This document shows positions 1-6,294 of a stretch of DNA of 8,737 nucleotides, one piece after another. Within the stretch, counting starts at the first letter, position 1; every line of letters begins with the position of its first letter. A model generated the notes under the pieces. The model worked only from the letters and a program-made list of their open reading frames with translations. It was not told the origin of the DNA and searched no databases. The stretch lies in contig DSDX01000308.1 in the NCBI GenBank assembly GCA_011048485.1, positions 1-8,737 of the forward strand, in the 5' to 3' direction. The DNA is from Candidatus Aminicenantota bacterium. GTDB taxonomy: Bacteria; Acidobacteriota; Aminicenantia; Aminicenantales; Saccharicenantaceae. The position numbers were made by a program, and so were the translations under genes.

Positions 1-49
1 GGCCGGGCCCGGGGACGCCTCCAGTCGCGGCCGGGGTGGTTAGTTGGGC

Positions 50-1138
50 TCAGATCTGGTCCTTGTGCTTCGGGCTCTTCCTCAAGGCTTCGACGACGTC
101 CTTGACCTTCTGGTCGCTCGCCGCGTCGCAGACGAGCAGGGCCTCGCCCGCGTTGACGACGACGAGGTTCCGAACCCCGACAAGCGCCGTCAGCCGGCCC
201 GGGTTCCAGACCAGGCAATCTTTGGCGTCGATGACGACGGTGTCGCCGCGGCAGGCGTTGCCGGCCGCGTCCTTGGGCCAGATCGTGGCCAGTGCCGACC
301 AGGCCCCGACGTCCGACCAGCCGAAATCGCCGTCGGCGACGAGAACGCCGTCCGCCTTCTCCATGAGAGCGTAGTCGATGGACAGGGCCGGGGCGAGACG
401 GAAAGCGGCCTTGAGCCTAGCGGCCCCTCCCGCCCTCAGGGCCGCCACGATCGCGTCCCAGGCCGGTTGGAGCCCGGGCGCGCACCGCCCGAGCGTTTCG
501 GCGAAGACCCCGGCCCGCCACAGGAACATGCCCGAGTTCCAGGCGTGGTCCAGGGACGCCGCGTACTGGGTGGCCAGGGCCAGGTCCGGCTTCTCCTTGA
601 ATCCCCGGACGGGATAGAAGACGGCCCCGGCGATCCTCCGCCCCGCCGCCCGGTTCATCCGGATGTAGCCGAATCCGGTGGCCGGATACGTCGGCGGGAT
701 GCCGAAGGTGACGAGGACCTTCTCCCGGGCCGCGGCCTCGACCCCGGCCCGCAGCCTGGCCAGGAACTTGGCCCGGTCGCGGATGAGGTGGTCGGCCGGC
801 AGGACGGCGACGATCGCTTCCGGGTTCTCGAGCCAGACCCTGGCCGTCGCCAGCATCAGGGCGGGAGCCGTGTTGCGGGCCTCCGGTTCGACGAGGAAGC
901 ACCCCGGCGGGAGCTTCGGGAAGAGCTTGCGGGCCTGGCGGGTCTGTCCGGCGTCGGCGACGAGGACCACCTTCCGCGGGGGAACAAGCGGACGGACGCG
1001 CCGGACCGTCTCGAGAAGCATGGGATCGGGCCCGGTGATGCTCAGGAATTGCTTCGGCCGGGCCTCCCGCCCGAGCGGCCAGAACCTGGTCCCCCGGCCG
1101 CCGGCCAGGACGACGGCGCGAACGTCCCTTCTCTTCAT
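50..1138 (-). CDS. manC: Mannose-1-phosphate guanylyltransferase (GDP-mannose synthesis)
   Basis: Transfers GMP from GTP to mannose-1-phosphate to give GDP-mannose, the donor for mannosylated and fucosylated glycans; a cytosolic enzyme. The 362-residue protein shows the nucleotidyltransferase signature LAGGRGTRFWPL at residues 11-22 followed by RPKQFL, then EPEARNTAPA (84-93), PADH (114-117), FKEKP (180-184), NSGMF (201-205), SIDYALMEKA (253-262) and WSDVGAW (274-280), all typical of the family. The length fits the short form that lacks the C-terminal phosphomannose isomerase domain of bifunctional ManC/AlgA proteins. The ATG at 1138-1136 was chosen because it overlaps the upstream mutase stop as ATGA and sits 10 residues before the signature; the frame stays open further upstream, but that stretch is low-complexity Arg/Gly/Pro sequence inside the mutase gene. 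No clear Shine-Dalgarno sequence is visible, so translation is probably coupled to the mutase gene, which supplies its substrate. The ManC assignment is strong; exact sugar specificity is inferred. Confidence 0.93.
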   Translation of the reverse strand: MKRRDVRAVVLAGGRGTRFWPLGREARPKQFLSITGPDPMLLETVRRVRPLVPPRKVVLVADAGQTRQARKLFPKLPPGCFLVEPEARNTAPALMLATARVWLENPEAIVAVLPADHLIRDRAKFLARLRAGVEAAAREKVLVTFGIPPTYPATGFGYIRMNRAAGRRIAGAVFYPVRGFKEKPDLALATQYAASLDHAWNSGMFLWRAGVFAETLGRCAPGLQPAWDAIVAALRAGGAARLKAAFRLAPALSIDYALMEKADGVLVADGDFGWSDVGAWSALATIWPKDAAGNACRGDTVVIDAKDCLVWNPGRLTALVGVRNLVVVNAGEALLVCDAASDQKVKDVVEALRKSPKHKDQI

Positions 1139-2502
1139 CCCGCGCCCAGCCCGCTGATGACCTGCTGGAGGAGGTCGCGGACCTCCTTCTGGATCGCCGC
1201 CAGGTCTGCCTCGGTGTCGGCCTCGAAGCGCAGGACGATGACGGCCTGGGTGTTCGAGGCCCGGACGAGACCCCAACCGCGAGGGAAGACGGCCCGCACG
1301 CCGTCGATGTCGATGATCGGATAGCGCGCGGCCAGGGCCTTGCGGACCTCCTCGACGATCTTGAACTTGATCTCGTCGGAGGCGTAGATCCGGATCTCCG
1401 GCGTGACGAAAGTCCGCGGCAACCCGGACATCACCGCCGAGAGCTTCTCCTCGGAGCGCGACAGGAGCTCGACGAGGCGGGCCGAGGCGTAGATCGCGTC
1501 GTCAAAGCCGAACCAGCGATCGTTGAAGAAGATGTGCCCGCTCATCTCCCCGGCGAGCGGGGCGCTCTCCTCCTTGATCTTGGTCTTGATCAGGGAGTGA
1601 CCCGTCCGCCACATGACCGGGCGGCCGCCGAGCTTCTCGATCTCCTCGTAGAGGACCTTGGAGGCCTTGACCTCGGAGATGACGGCCGCTCCGGGCCTCG
1701 AGGGCAGGATGTCCCGGGCGAAGAGGATGAGCAGTTGGTCGCCCCAGAGGATCCGGCCGGCATCGTCAATGACGCCGATCCTGTCGGCGTCCCCGTCGTA
1801 GCCGATCCCGAGCTCGGCCCCGGTCTCGGCGACCTTGGCGATGAGCGCGGCCATCGCGTCCGGCAGCGTCGGGTCCGGGTGGTGGTTCGGGAACCGGCCG
1901 TCCGGCTCACAAAAGATGTCGACGACCTCGGCCCCCAGTCTCCGGAGGAGCGGCACGGCGACCGGGCCGCCGGCGCCGTTGCCGGCGTCGACGACGACTT
2001 TGACCGGCCGGGCCAAACGCACGTTGCCGGCGACGTAGTCCAGGTAGGGCGTGACGGCGTCGTACGCCCGGGCCCGGCCCTCGCCGCGCGGGAAGACCCC
2101 CTTGCGGACGATCTCGTAGAGCGCCTGGATCGTCTTGCCGTAGAGCGTCTCCCGGCCGGACATCATCTTGAAGCCGTTGTGCTCCGGCGGGTTGTGCGAC
2201 CCGGTGACCATGACGCCCGCCTCCGTCTGCTCGCGGAAGACGGAGAAGTACAGGAGCGGCGTCGGCACGACGCCGAGGTCGGCGACATCGCAGCCCGTGG
2301 CCAGGAGGCCGCGGACGATGGCCCGGGCGAAGCCAGGGGAGCTCAAGCGCACGTCCCGTCCCACGGCGACGTCCCTCTGGCCGCGGCCGAGGAAGAACGT
2401 GCCCATGGCCCGTCCCAGGATCTCCACCGCGGCCTCGTCGAGGTCCTGCCCCGCGACGCCCCGGATATCGTATTCCCTGAAGATCTTCGGGTTGATGTCC
2501 AA
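1135..2502 (-). CDS. manB: Phosphomannomutase/phosphoglucomutase (AlgC/ManB type)
   Basis: Interconverts hexose-6-phosphate and hexose-1-phosphate through a phosphoserine enzyme and a bisphosphate intermediate. The 455-residue protein has the four family landmarks in order: catalytic loop TGSHNP with Ser102, metal-binding loop DGDADR (236-241), sugar-binding loop GEMSGH (318-323), and phosphate-binding RASNTQ (414-419). The opening FREYDIRG (residues 8-15) is also typical. The EMSGH loop is the form seen in dual-specificity PMM/PGM enzymes such as Pseudomonas AlgC, so it may use both mannose and glucose phosphates. The downstream manC overlaps by ATGA and takes mannose-1-phosphate, which favours a GDP-mannose role. 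The start is TTG at 2502-2500, preceded at 6 nt by a strong GGAGGAGG. The gene lies 24 nt after pyrG, probably in the same transcript. The family is certain; substrate preference and the symbol (manB/algC) are inference. Confidence 0.92.
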   Translation of the reverse strand: MDINPKIFREYDIRGVAGQDLDEAAVEILGRAMGTFFLGRGQRDVAVGRDVRLSSPGFARAIVRGLLATGCDVADLGVVPTPLLYFSVFREQTEAGVMVTGSHNPPEHNGFKMMSGRETLYGKTIQALYEIVRKGVFPRGEGRARAYDAVTPYLDYVAGNVRLARPVKVVVDAGNGAGGPVAVPLLRRLGAEVVDIFCEPDGRFPNHHPDPTLPDAMAALIAKVAETGAELGIGYDGDADRIGVIDDAGRILWGDQLLILFARDILPSRPGAAVISEVKASKVLYEEIEKLGGRPVMWRTGHSLIKTKIKEESAPLAGEMSGHIFFNDRWFGFDDAIYASARLVELLSRSEEKLSAVMSGLPRTFVTPEIRIYASDEIKFKIVEEVRKALAARYPIIDIDGVRAVFPRGWGLVRASNTQAVIVLRFEADTEADLAAIQKEVRDLLQQVISGLGAG

Positions 2503-2516
2503 TGCGGTCCTCCTCC
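2500..2516 (-). promoter_or_regulatory. Strong Shine-Dalgarno sequence and TTG start of the phosphohexomutase gene
   Basis: On the minus strand GGAGGAGG occupies 2516-2509, followed by six bases and then TTG at 2502-2500. There is no in-frame ATG or GTG close by, and the conserved FREYDIRG motif begins only seven codons later, so TTG is the best start. A strong ribosome binding site paired with a weak start codon is a common compensation. Confidence 0.8.
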
Positions 2517-2526
2517 ACGCTCCCGC

Positions 2527-4203
2527 TCAACCCCGGCGGGAGGAGCCTCGGTCTCTCTTCGAGGCGGCGGCCCGCTTTTTCCGCGGCGTCCCCGCGGCCC
2601 TGCCGGCACGCCGCCGCCGGGCGTAGCTCGCCCCGACGAAGGCCTTGAAGAGCGGGTGTGGGGTCAGCGGTTTCGATTTGAACTCCGGATGGAACTGGCA
2701 GCCCAGGAACCAGGGATGGCCGGGCGCCTCGATGATCTCGACCAGGCCGTAGTCGGGGTTGATGCCCGAGAAGATGAGGCCCGCATCGGCCAGCGCGTCC
2801 ATATAGCTCGGATTGAACTCGTAGCGGTGACGGTGCCTCTCCGAGATATGGAGGGCCCGATAGGCCTTGTGGGCCAGCGAGCCCTTCAGGAGGTCGCAGC
2901 GGAACTGCCCGAGCCGCATCGTCCCGCCGATGTCGCAGTCCATGGCCAGCTCGCGCCAGCGTACGATGACCTTGTGCGGCGCGTCCGGCACGAACTCGGT
3001 GCTATTGGCCTTCCTCAGCCCGGCGAGGGAGCGCGCGTACTCGATCGAGGCGCACTGCATGCCCAGGCAGATGCCGAAAAAGGGGATACCGTTCTCGCGG
3101 GCGTAAGTGACGGCGCGGATCTTGCCCTCGATGCCGCGCTTGCCGAATCCGCCGGGCACGAGGATCCCGTCCTTCCCCCCCAGGATCCCGGCCGGGTCCC
3201 CCTTCTCCAGGTCCTCGGCTTCGATCCAGTCGATCCGGACGCGCAACCGGTGGGCCAGGCCGCCGTGGATCAGGGCCTGGTTCAGGCTCATGTAGGAATC
3301 GTGGAGCCCGGCGTATTTGCCGACAAGTCCGATCTCGACGTCGTCCTTGGGATCCTTGAGCCGCTCGAGCATGGCCTCCCACGCGACCAGGTTCTTTGTC
3401 CGGCGCGGCAGGCGAAGCATCCTCAGGATGGTCGCGTCGAGCCCCTGCTCGGCGTAGTTCAGGGGGATCTCGTAGATGGACTCGACGTCCCGAGCCGTGA
3501 CGACGGCCTCGACGGGGACGTTCGTGAACAGGGCGATCTTGGACTTGATGTCGGCCGAGAGATCGCGCCAGGTGCGGCAGAGGAGGATATCGGGCTGGAT
3601 GCCGATGGCTCTTAATTCCTTGACGCTGTGCTGGGTCGGCTTGGTCTTCAGCTCGCCCGAGATGCCGACGAACGGGACCAGGGTCAGGTGGATGAAGACC
3701 GTCCGGTCCGTCCCGAGGGAGAGCCGCAACTGGCGCGTCGCCTCCAGGAAGGGCAGGCTTTCGATATCCCCGACGGTTCCTCCTATCTCGCAGATAACAA
3801 TATCGTTATGGCCGGATACGGCCTCGACGGCGGATTTGATCATGTCGGTGACGTGGGGGATGACCTGAACGGTTTTGCCCAGGTATTCGCCTTTGCGCTC
3901 CCGGCGGATGATGGCCTCGTAGATCTTCCCCGCCGTCCAATTGTGCGCCTTGGTCGTCTTCGTCGAGGTGAATCTTTCGTAGTGCCCGAGGTCCAGGTCC
4001 GTCTCCGCGCCATCGTCGGTGACGTAGACCTCGCCGTGCTGGAACGGGCTCATCGTGCCCGGATCGACATTGAGATAGGGATCGAGCTTGAGGATGGTGA
4101 TTCGGTAGCCGTGGCTTTCGAGGAGGCGGCCGATCGAGGCCGCGGCGATGCCCTTACCGAGGCCGGATATGACCCCGCCCGTGATGAAGATGTACCTGGT
4201 CAT
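2527..4203 (-). CDS. pyrG: CTP synthase (glutamine-hydrolysing)
   Basis: Converts UTP to CTP using ATP and glutamine, the last step of pyrimidine nucleotide synthesis. The N-terminal synthase domain begins with the P-loop GGVISGLGKG (residues 9-18), followed by KLDPYLNVDPGTMSPFQHGEV and ETDLDLGHYERF (66-77), both family hallmarks. The C-terminal class I glutamine amidotransferase domain has the nucleophile Cys379 in FFGICLGMQ and the His505/Glu507 pair in FHPEF. At 558 residues it is slightly longer than usual because about 30 residues follow the normal end near PLFKAFVGASY (517-527); this tail (528-558) holds about 14 Arg or Lys residues. ATG at 4203-4201 starts directly at the conserved MTRYIFITGG. 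The gene has its own promoter, apart from the parAB-bactofilin unit, and probably cotranscribes the two downstream mannose genes. Confidence 0.97.
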   Translation of the reverse strand: MTRYIFITGGVISGLGKGIAAASIGRLLESHGYRITILKLDPYLNVDPGTMSPFQHGEVYVTDDGAETDLDLGHYERFTSTKTTKAHNWTAGKIYEAIIRRERKGEYLGKTVQVIPHVTDMIKSAVEAVSGHNDIVICEIGGTVGDIESLPFLEATRQLRLSLGTDRTVFIHLTLVPFVGISGELKTKPTQHSVKELRAIGIQPDILLCRTWRDLSADIKSKIALFTNVPVEAVVTARDVESIYEIPLNYAEQGLDATILRMLRLPRRTKNLVAWEAMLERLKDPKDDVEIGLVGKYAGLHDSYMSLNQALIHGGLAHRLRVRIDWIEAEDLEKGDPAGILGGKDGILVPGGFGKRGIEGKIRAVTYARENGIPFFGICLGMQCASIEYARSLAGLRKANSTEFVPDAPHKVIVRWRELAMDCDIGGTMRLGQFRCDLLKGSLAHKAYRALHISERHRHRYEFNPSYMDALADAGLIFSGINPDYGLVEIIEAPGHPWFLGCQFHPEFKSKPLTPHPLFKAFVGASYARRRRAGRAAGTPRKKRAAASKRDRGSSRRG

Positions 4204-4232
4204 GTTGCGCGCTTTCCGGATAAATCCCCCCG

Positions 4233-4261
4233 ATTATATCCTCGCGACGCTCCGCACTCAA
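4233..4261 (-). promoter_or_regulatory. Sigma70-type promoter of pyrG
   Basis: The minus strand carries TTGAGT (4261-4256; 4 of 6 matches to TTGACA), a 17-bp spacer (4255-4239) and a perfect TATAAT (4238-4233). It lies in the only sizeable intergenic gap, just upstream of pyrG. Transcription would be expected to start about 7 bases downstream, near 4226, giving a leader of only about 20-25 nt. The base after the -10 box is C, followed by six G residues (4231-4226), then ATTTATCC. The Shine-Dalgarno match, GGAAAG ending 8 nt before the ATG, is weak. Confidence 0.75.
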
Positions 4262-4267
4262 GCGGAG

Positions 4268-4305
4268 AAAACCGACGCGCCGCTCCCGCCCCGGACGGCA
4301 CCGGT
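4268..4305 (-). terminator. Possible intrinsic terminator after the bactofilin gene
   Basis: Beginning at the last base of the bactofilin stop codon, the minus strand can fold ACCGGTG against CGTCGGT (with G-U pairs), then, after a two-base bulge, CCG against CGG around a loop of about 13 bases. The stem runs directly into TTTTC (T tract at 4271-4268). The short T run and imperfect stem make this moderate evidence only. Its position between a gene end and a strong promoter supports it. Confidence 0.45.
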
Positions 4306-4697
4306 CAGAGCTTGGGTGTCTCCTTGGCCTGGGGGATCTCGCCCTTGGCGGCTCCCTTCGTCTGGCACGTGGCTTCGATGTACGCGCCCTCCTCGACGAT
4401 CAAGGTCGGGGCCAGGATGGTCCCGAAGACGCGGCCTTTGTCATGGACCTCGATCCTCTCGGTCGCCTGGAGCGTGCCCCGGATCTCCCCGTTGATCACG
4501 AGCTGTCCCACCTTGACATCGGCCTCGACCTTGCCCCTCTCGCCGACGACGAGAAGGGCGTCCGAGTTGATCGTGCCTTTGAAGTTCCCTTCGATCCGGA
4601 ACGAGCCCTTGAAGGTCAGGTCCCCCTTGAAGTCCGACTCCATGTCGATGAGGCCGGCCAGCTTGGTCTCGTTCAATTCGCGCGGCTTGTCTTTCAT
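4305..4697 (-). CDS. Bactofilin (polymer-forming cytoskeletal protein)
   Basis: A 130-residue bactofilin (formerly DUF583). These proteins form nucleotide-free beta-helical filaments that act as scaffolds at the cell envelope or for chromosome segregation machinery. Residues about 15-110 show the repeating short beta-strand and turn pattern of the beta-helix, as in GDLTFKGSFRIEGNFKG, LVINGEIRGTLQATERIEV and GRVFGTILAPTLIVEEGAYIEA. The flanking ends are short and polar: a charged N-terminus without an obvious membrane-targeting segment, and a Lys/Glu/Pro-rich C-terminus. The ATG at 4697-4695 overlaps the parB stop as ATGA and has AAGGAG (4710-4705) 7 nt upstream, so it should be well translated and coupled to parB. 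A bactofilin encoded with ParAB suggests a role in positioning segregation complexes, as shown for the BacNOP bactofilins of Myxococcus xanthus. The family is clear; the specific role is inferred. Confidence 0.93.
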   Translation of the reverse strand: MKDKPRELNETKLAGLIDMESDFKGDLTFKGSFRIEGNFKGTINSDALLVVGERGKVEADVKVGQLVINGEIRGTLQATERIEVHDKGRVFGTILAPTLIVEEGAYIEATCQTKGAAKGEIPQAKETPKL

Positions 4698-5542
4698 GCC
4701 GTTGCTCCTTTGATCCTATCGAATATCCGATTCAGGTCGTCAAGAGAGAAATAGAAGATCTTCACTACGCCCTTGTTCCGGTTGCCCGCGACAAGTACCT
4801 TCGTCCCCAGGATCTTGAGCATCTCCTCCTGGAGCGCGTGGAGGTCCGGGTCCGAAAGGCTTCGCTGCGTCCGGGGCGCCCTTTTCTTGAGCCTGTTGAC
4901 CAAGGCCTCGGTGTTCCGGACTGAAAGACTTCTGTCGATGACCTGTTTGCAGCAATAGAGTTGCGTCGCCGAGTCTTCGAGCGCCAGCATGGCCCGCGCG
5001 TGCCCCATCGAGAGCGCCCCGTCGGCCAGCCGGTCCTGGATCTCCCGGGGCAGCTTGAGGAGTCGGAGATAGTTCGTGACCGAGCTCCGGTCCTTTCCGA
5101 CCTTGTCGGCGAGCTCATGCTGGGCATAGCCGTGTTCGTCAATGAGCCTCTGATAGGCCTGGGCGATCTCCAGGGCGTTGAGCTCCTCTCTGTGGATGTT
5201 CTCGATGAGCGAGACCTCGAGCTGCTTCTCCTTGGGGATGTTCCGGATAAGCACCGGGATCTTGCGCAAGCCGGCCTTCTGGGCCGCCCTCCAGCGCCTT
5301 TCCCCGACGATGATCTTGTAGTGATCATCCTCGGGAGCCACGATGACCGGTTGCACGATGCCCGTCTCCTTGATCGATTGAGCCAACTCCTCGATCGTTT
5401 TGTCGTCGAACTTCAGCCGGGGTTGAAACGGGTTCGGCCGGACCTCTTCGAGGCCGATCTCGGCGAACCTCTCGTCTTTGAGGATGCTGTACTCCTCCGG
5501 GATAAAAGCTCCCAGCCCCTTTCCCAACGCTTTCTTGCTCAT
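4694..5542 (-). CDS. parB: Chromosome-partitioning protein ParB
   Basis: Binds parS and, as a CTP-dependent sliding clamp, spreads on neighbouring DNA to form the partition complex moved by ParA. The 282-residue protein begins with LGKGLGAFIP (6-15), the short motif that stimulates ParA ATPase. The CTP-binding N-domain follows, with GIVQPVIV (61-68), GERRWRA (80-86) and ENIHREELNALE (114-125). A helix-turn-helix lies near 141-161 (HELADKVGKDRSSVTNYLRLL), followed by GHARAML (180-186). A basic linker and a short C-terminal dimerisation region complete a usual chromosomal ParB layout and length. ATG at 5542-5540 overlaps the parA stop (ATGA). A parS-like site lies about 760 bp upstream at the mnmG/parA junction, so all ABS components sit together. 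ParB bound there could also influence operon expression, which is inference. Confidence 0.97.
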   Translation of the reverse strand: MSKKALGKGLGAFIPEEYSILKDERFAEIGLEEVRPNPFQPRLKFDDKTIEELAQSIKETGIVQPVIVAPEDDHYKIIVGERRWRAAQKAGLRKIPVLIRNIPKEKQLEVSLIENIHREELNALEIAQAYQRLIDEHGYAQHELADKVGKDRSSVTNYLRLLKLPREIQDRLADGALSMGHARAMLALEDSATQLYCCKQVIDRSLSVRNTEALVNRLKKRAPRTQRSLSDPDLHALQEEMLKILGTKVLVAGNRNKGVVKIFYFSLDDLNRIFDRIKGATA

Positions 5543-6294
5543 CGGCGAATGATCTCCTCGGCCAGGTTGATGTAGGCCTCCGCCCCTTTAGACTTGATGT
5601 CGTAGAGGACGATGGGCTGACCGAAGCTCGGGGCTTCGGCCAGCCGGACGCTGCGCGGAATGACGGATTCAAAAAGGATGTGCTTGAGCGATTTGCGGAT
5701 CTCCGCGGCGACCTGCTTGGAGAGATTGGTCCGCTCGTCGAACATGGTCAGCAGGATCCCCTCGATGGCCAGCTGGGGATTGAAATAGGTCCGGACGGTC
5801 TCAAGAGTCTGGAAGAGGTCCGGGATCCCCTCCATGCAGAAGAATTCCGTTTGAACGGGAATGATCATGGAATCGGCCGCGGTCAGGGCGTTGATCGTCA
5901 GGAATCCAAGCGAAGGCGGACAATCGATGAGGATGAAATTGAAGAATCGCTTGGCCTTCGCGACCGCCTCGAAGAGGCGTTTCTCCCTTTGTTCGGTTCT
6001 GTAGAGCTCGGCCTCAACGCCGGCCAGTTCCGGCGAGCAGGGGCAGAGATAGAAATTCTCCAACTCGGTACCGAGAATACAGTCCATGAGGTCCCGGCCG
6101 TTCATCATGGCTTGGTAGATCCCCTGGCCGGATTCCTTGGGCTTGGCCAAGCCCAAGGTCGACATGCCCTGGGGATCGAGATCGATGAGCAGGGTCCTTC
6201 TGCTCTTGAGCGCCAAGCAAGCCGACAGGTTGATGGCCGTGGTCGTCTTACCCACGCCGCCCTTCTGGTTTGCGACAGCCAGGACCTTATTCAT
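5539..6294 (-). CDS. parA: Chromosome-partitioning ATPase ParA (Soj)
   Basis: Deviant Walker-type ATPase that binds nucleoid DNA nonspecifically as an ATP dimer and is released by ParB, driving movement of parS-ParB complexes. From the chosen ATG it has 251 residues, the usual Soj size. Visible motifs are deviant Walker A KGGVGKTT (11-18), Walker A' LLIDLDPQG (35-43), Walker B FILID (120-124) and the DNA-binding region IPRSVRLAEAPSFG (212-225). ATG at 6294-6292 gives the canonical MNKVLAVANQKGG start and overlaps the mnmG stop by 8 nt. An in-frame GTG at 6312-6310 would add six residues (MKPDPA), but it lies in the middle of the parS site and has no Shine-Dalgarno sequence. The ribosome binding site is weak for either start, so expression may depend on coupling to mnmG. 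A perfect 24-bp palindrome lies within codons 46-54. Confidence 0.96.
   Translation of the reverse strand: MNKVLAVANQKGGVGKTTTAINLSACLALKSRRTLLIDLDPQGMSTLGLAKPKESGQGIYQAMMNGRDLMDCILGTELENFYLCPCSPELAGVEAELYRTEQREKRLFEAVAKAKRFFNFILIDCPPSLGFLTINALTAADSMIIPVQTEFFCMEGIPDLFQTLETVRTYFNPQLAIEGILLTMFDERTNLSKQVAAEIRKSLKHILFESVIPRSVRLAEAPSFGQPIVLYDIKSKGAEAYINLAEEIIRR
6135..6158. repeat. Perfect 24-bp palindrome inside parA
   Basis: The half-site CCTTGGGCTTGG (6135-6146) is followed immediately by its exact reverse complement (6147-6158), with no spacer and no mismatch. It covers ParA codons 46-54 (TLGLAKPKE), a variable loop just after the DLDPQG motif. In mRNA it could form a very stable hairpin; in DNA it could be a dimer-binding site. 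No function is established from sequence. Confidence 0.9.

Noticed and set aside
1..49. GGAGG on the minus strand (22-18) after the manC stop, suggesting another gene.
   Set aside because: No ATG, GTG or TTG follows within the 17 remaining bases, and the G/C-rich self-complementary runs are too weak to call a terminator.
1139..1276. N-terminal extension of ManC by 46 residues to an upstream start.
   Set aside because: The extra residues are low-complexity and encoded within the 3' end of the mutase gene in another frame; the ATGA overlap at 1138 gives a normal start just before the LAGGRGTR motif.
44..1324. Plus-strand open frame of 426 codons opposite manC.
   Set aside because: Same antisense composition effect; the minus-strand ManC has all expected motifs in order.
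1534..3615. Very long open frame (693 codons) on the plus strand opposite pyrG and the phosphohexomutase gene.
   Set aside because: It is antisense to two genes with complete family motifs, its product is low-complexity and lacks recognisable domains, and long antisense frames are expected from third-position G+C bias.
3790..3810. AT-rich imperfect inverted repeat (ATAAC ... GTTAT) within pyrG.
   Set aside because: It has mismatches, short arms, and encodes a conserved stretch of the synthase domain (HNDIVICEI), so it is explained by the protein sequence.
4366..4371. A second CACGTG, the parS centre, inside the bactofilin gene.
   Set aside because: The flanking bases (GG before, GC after) do not extend the parS palindrome; a bare six-base match is expected by chance.
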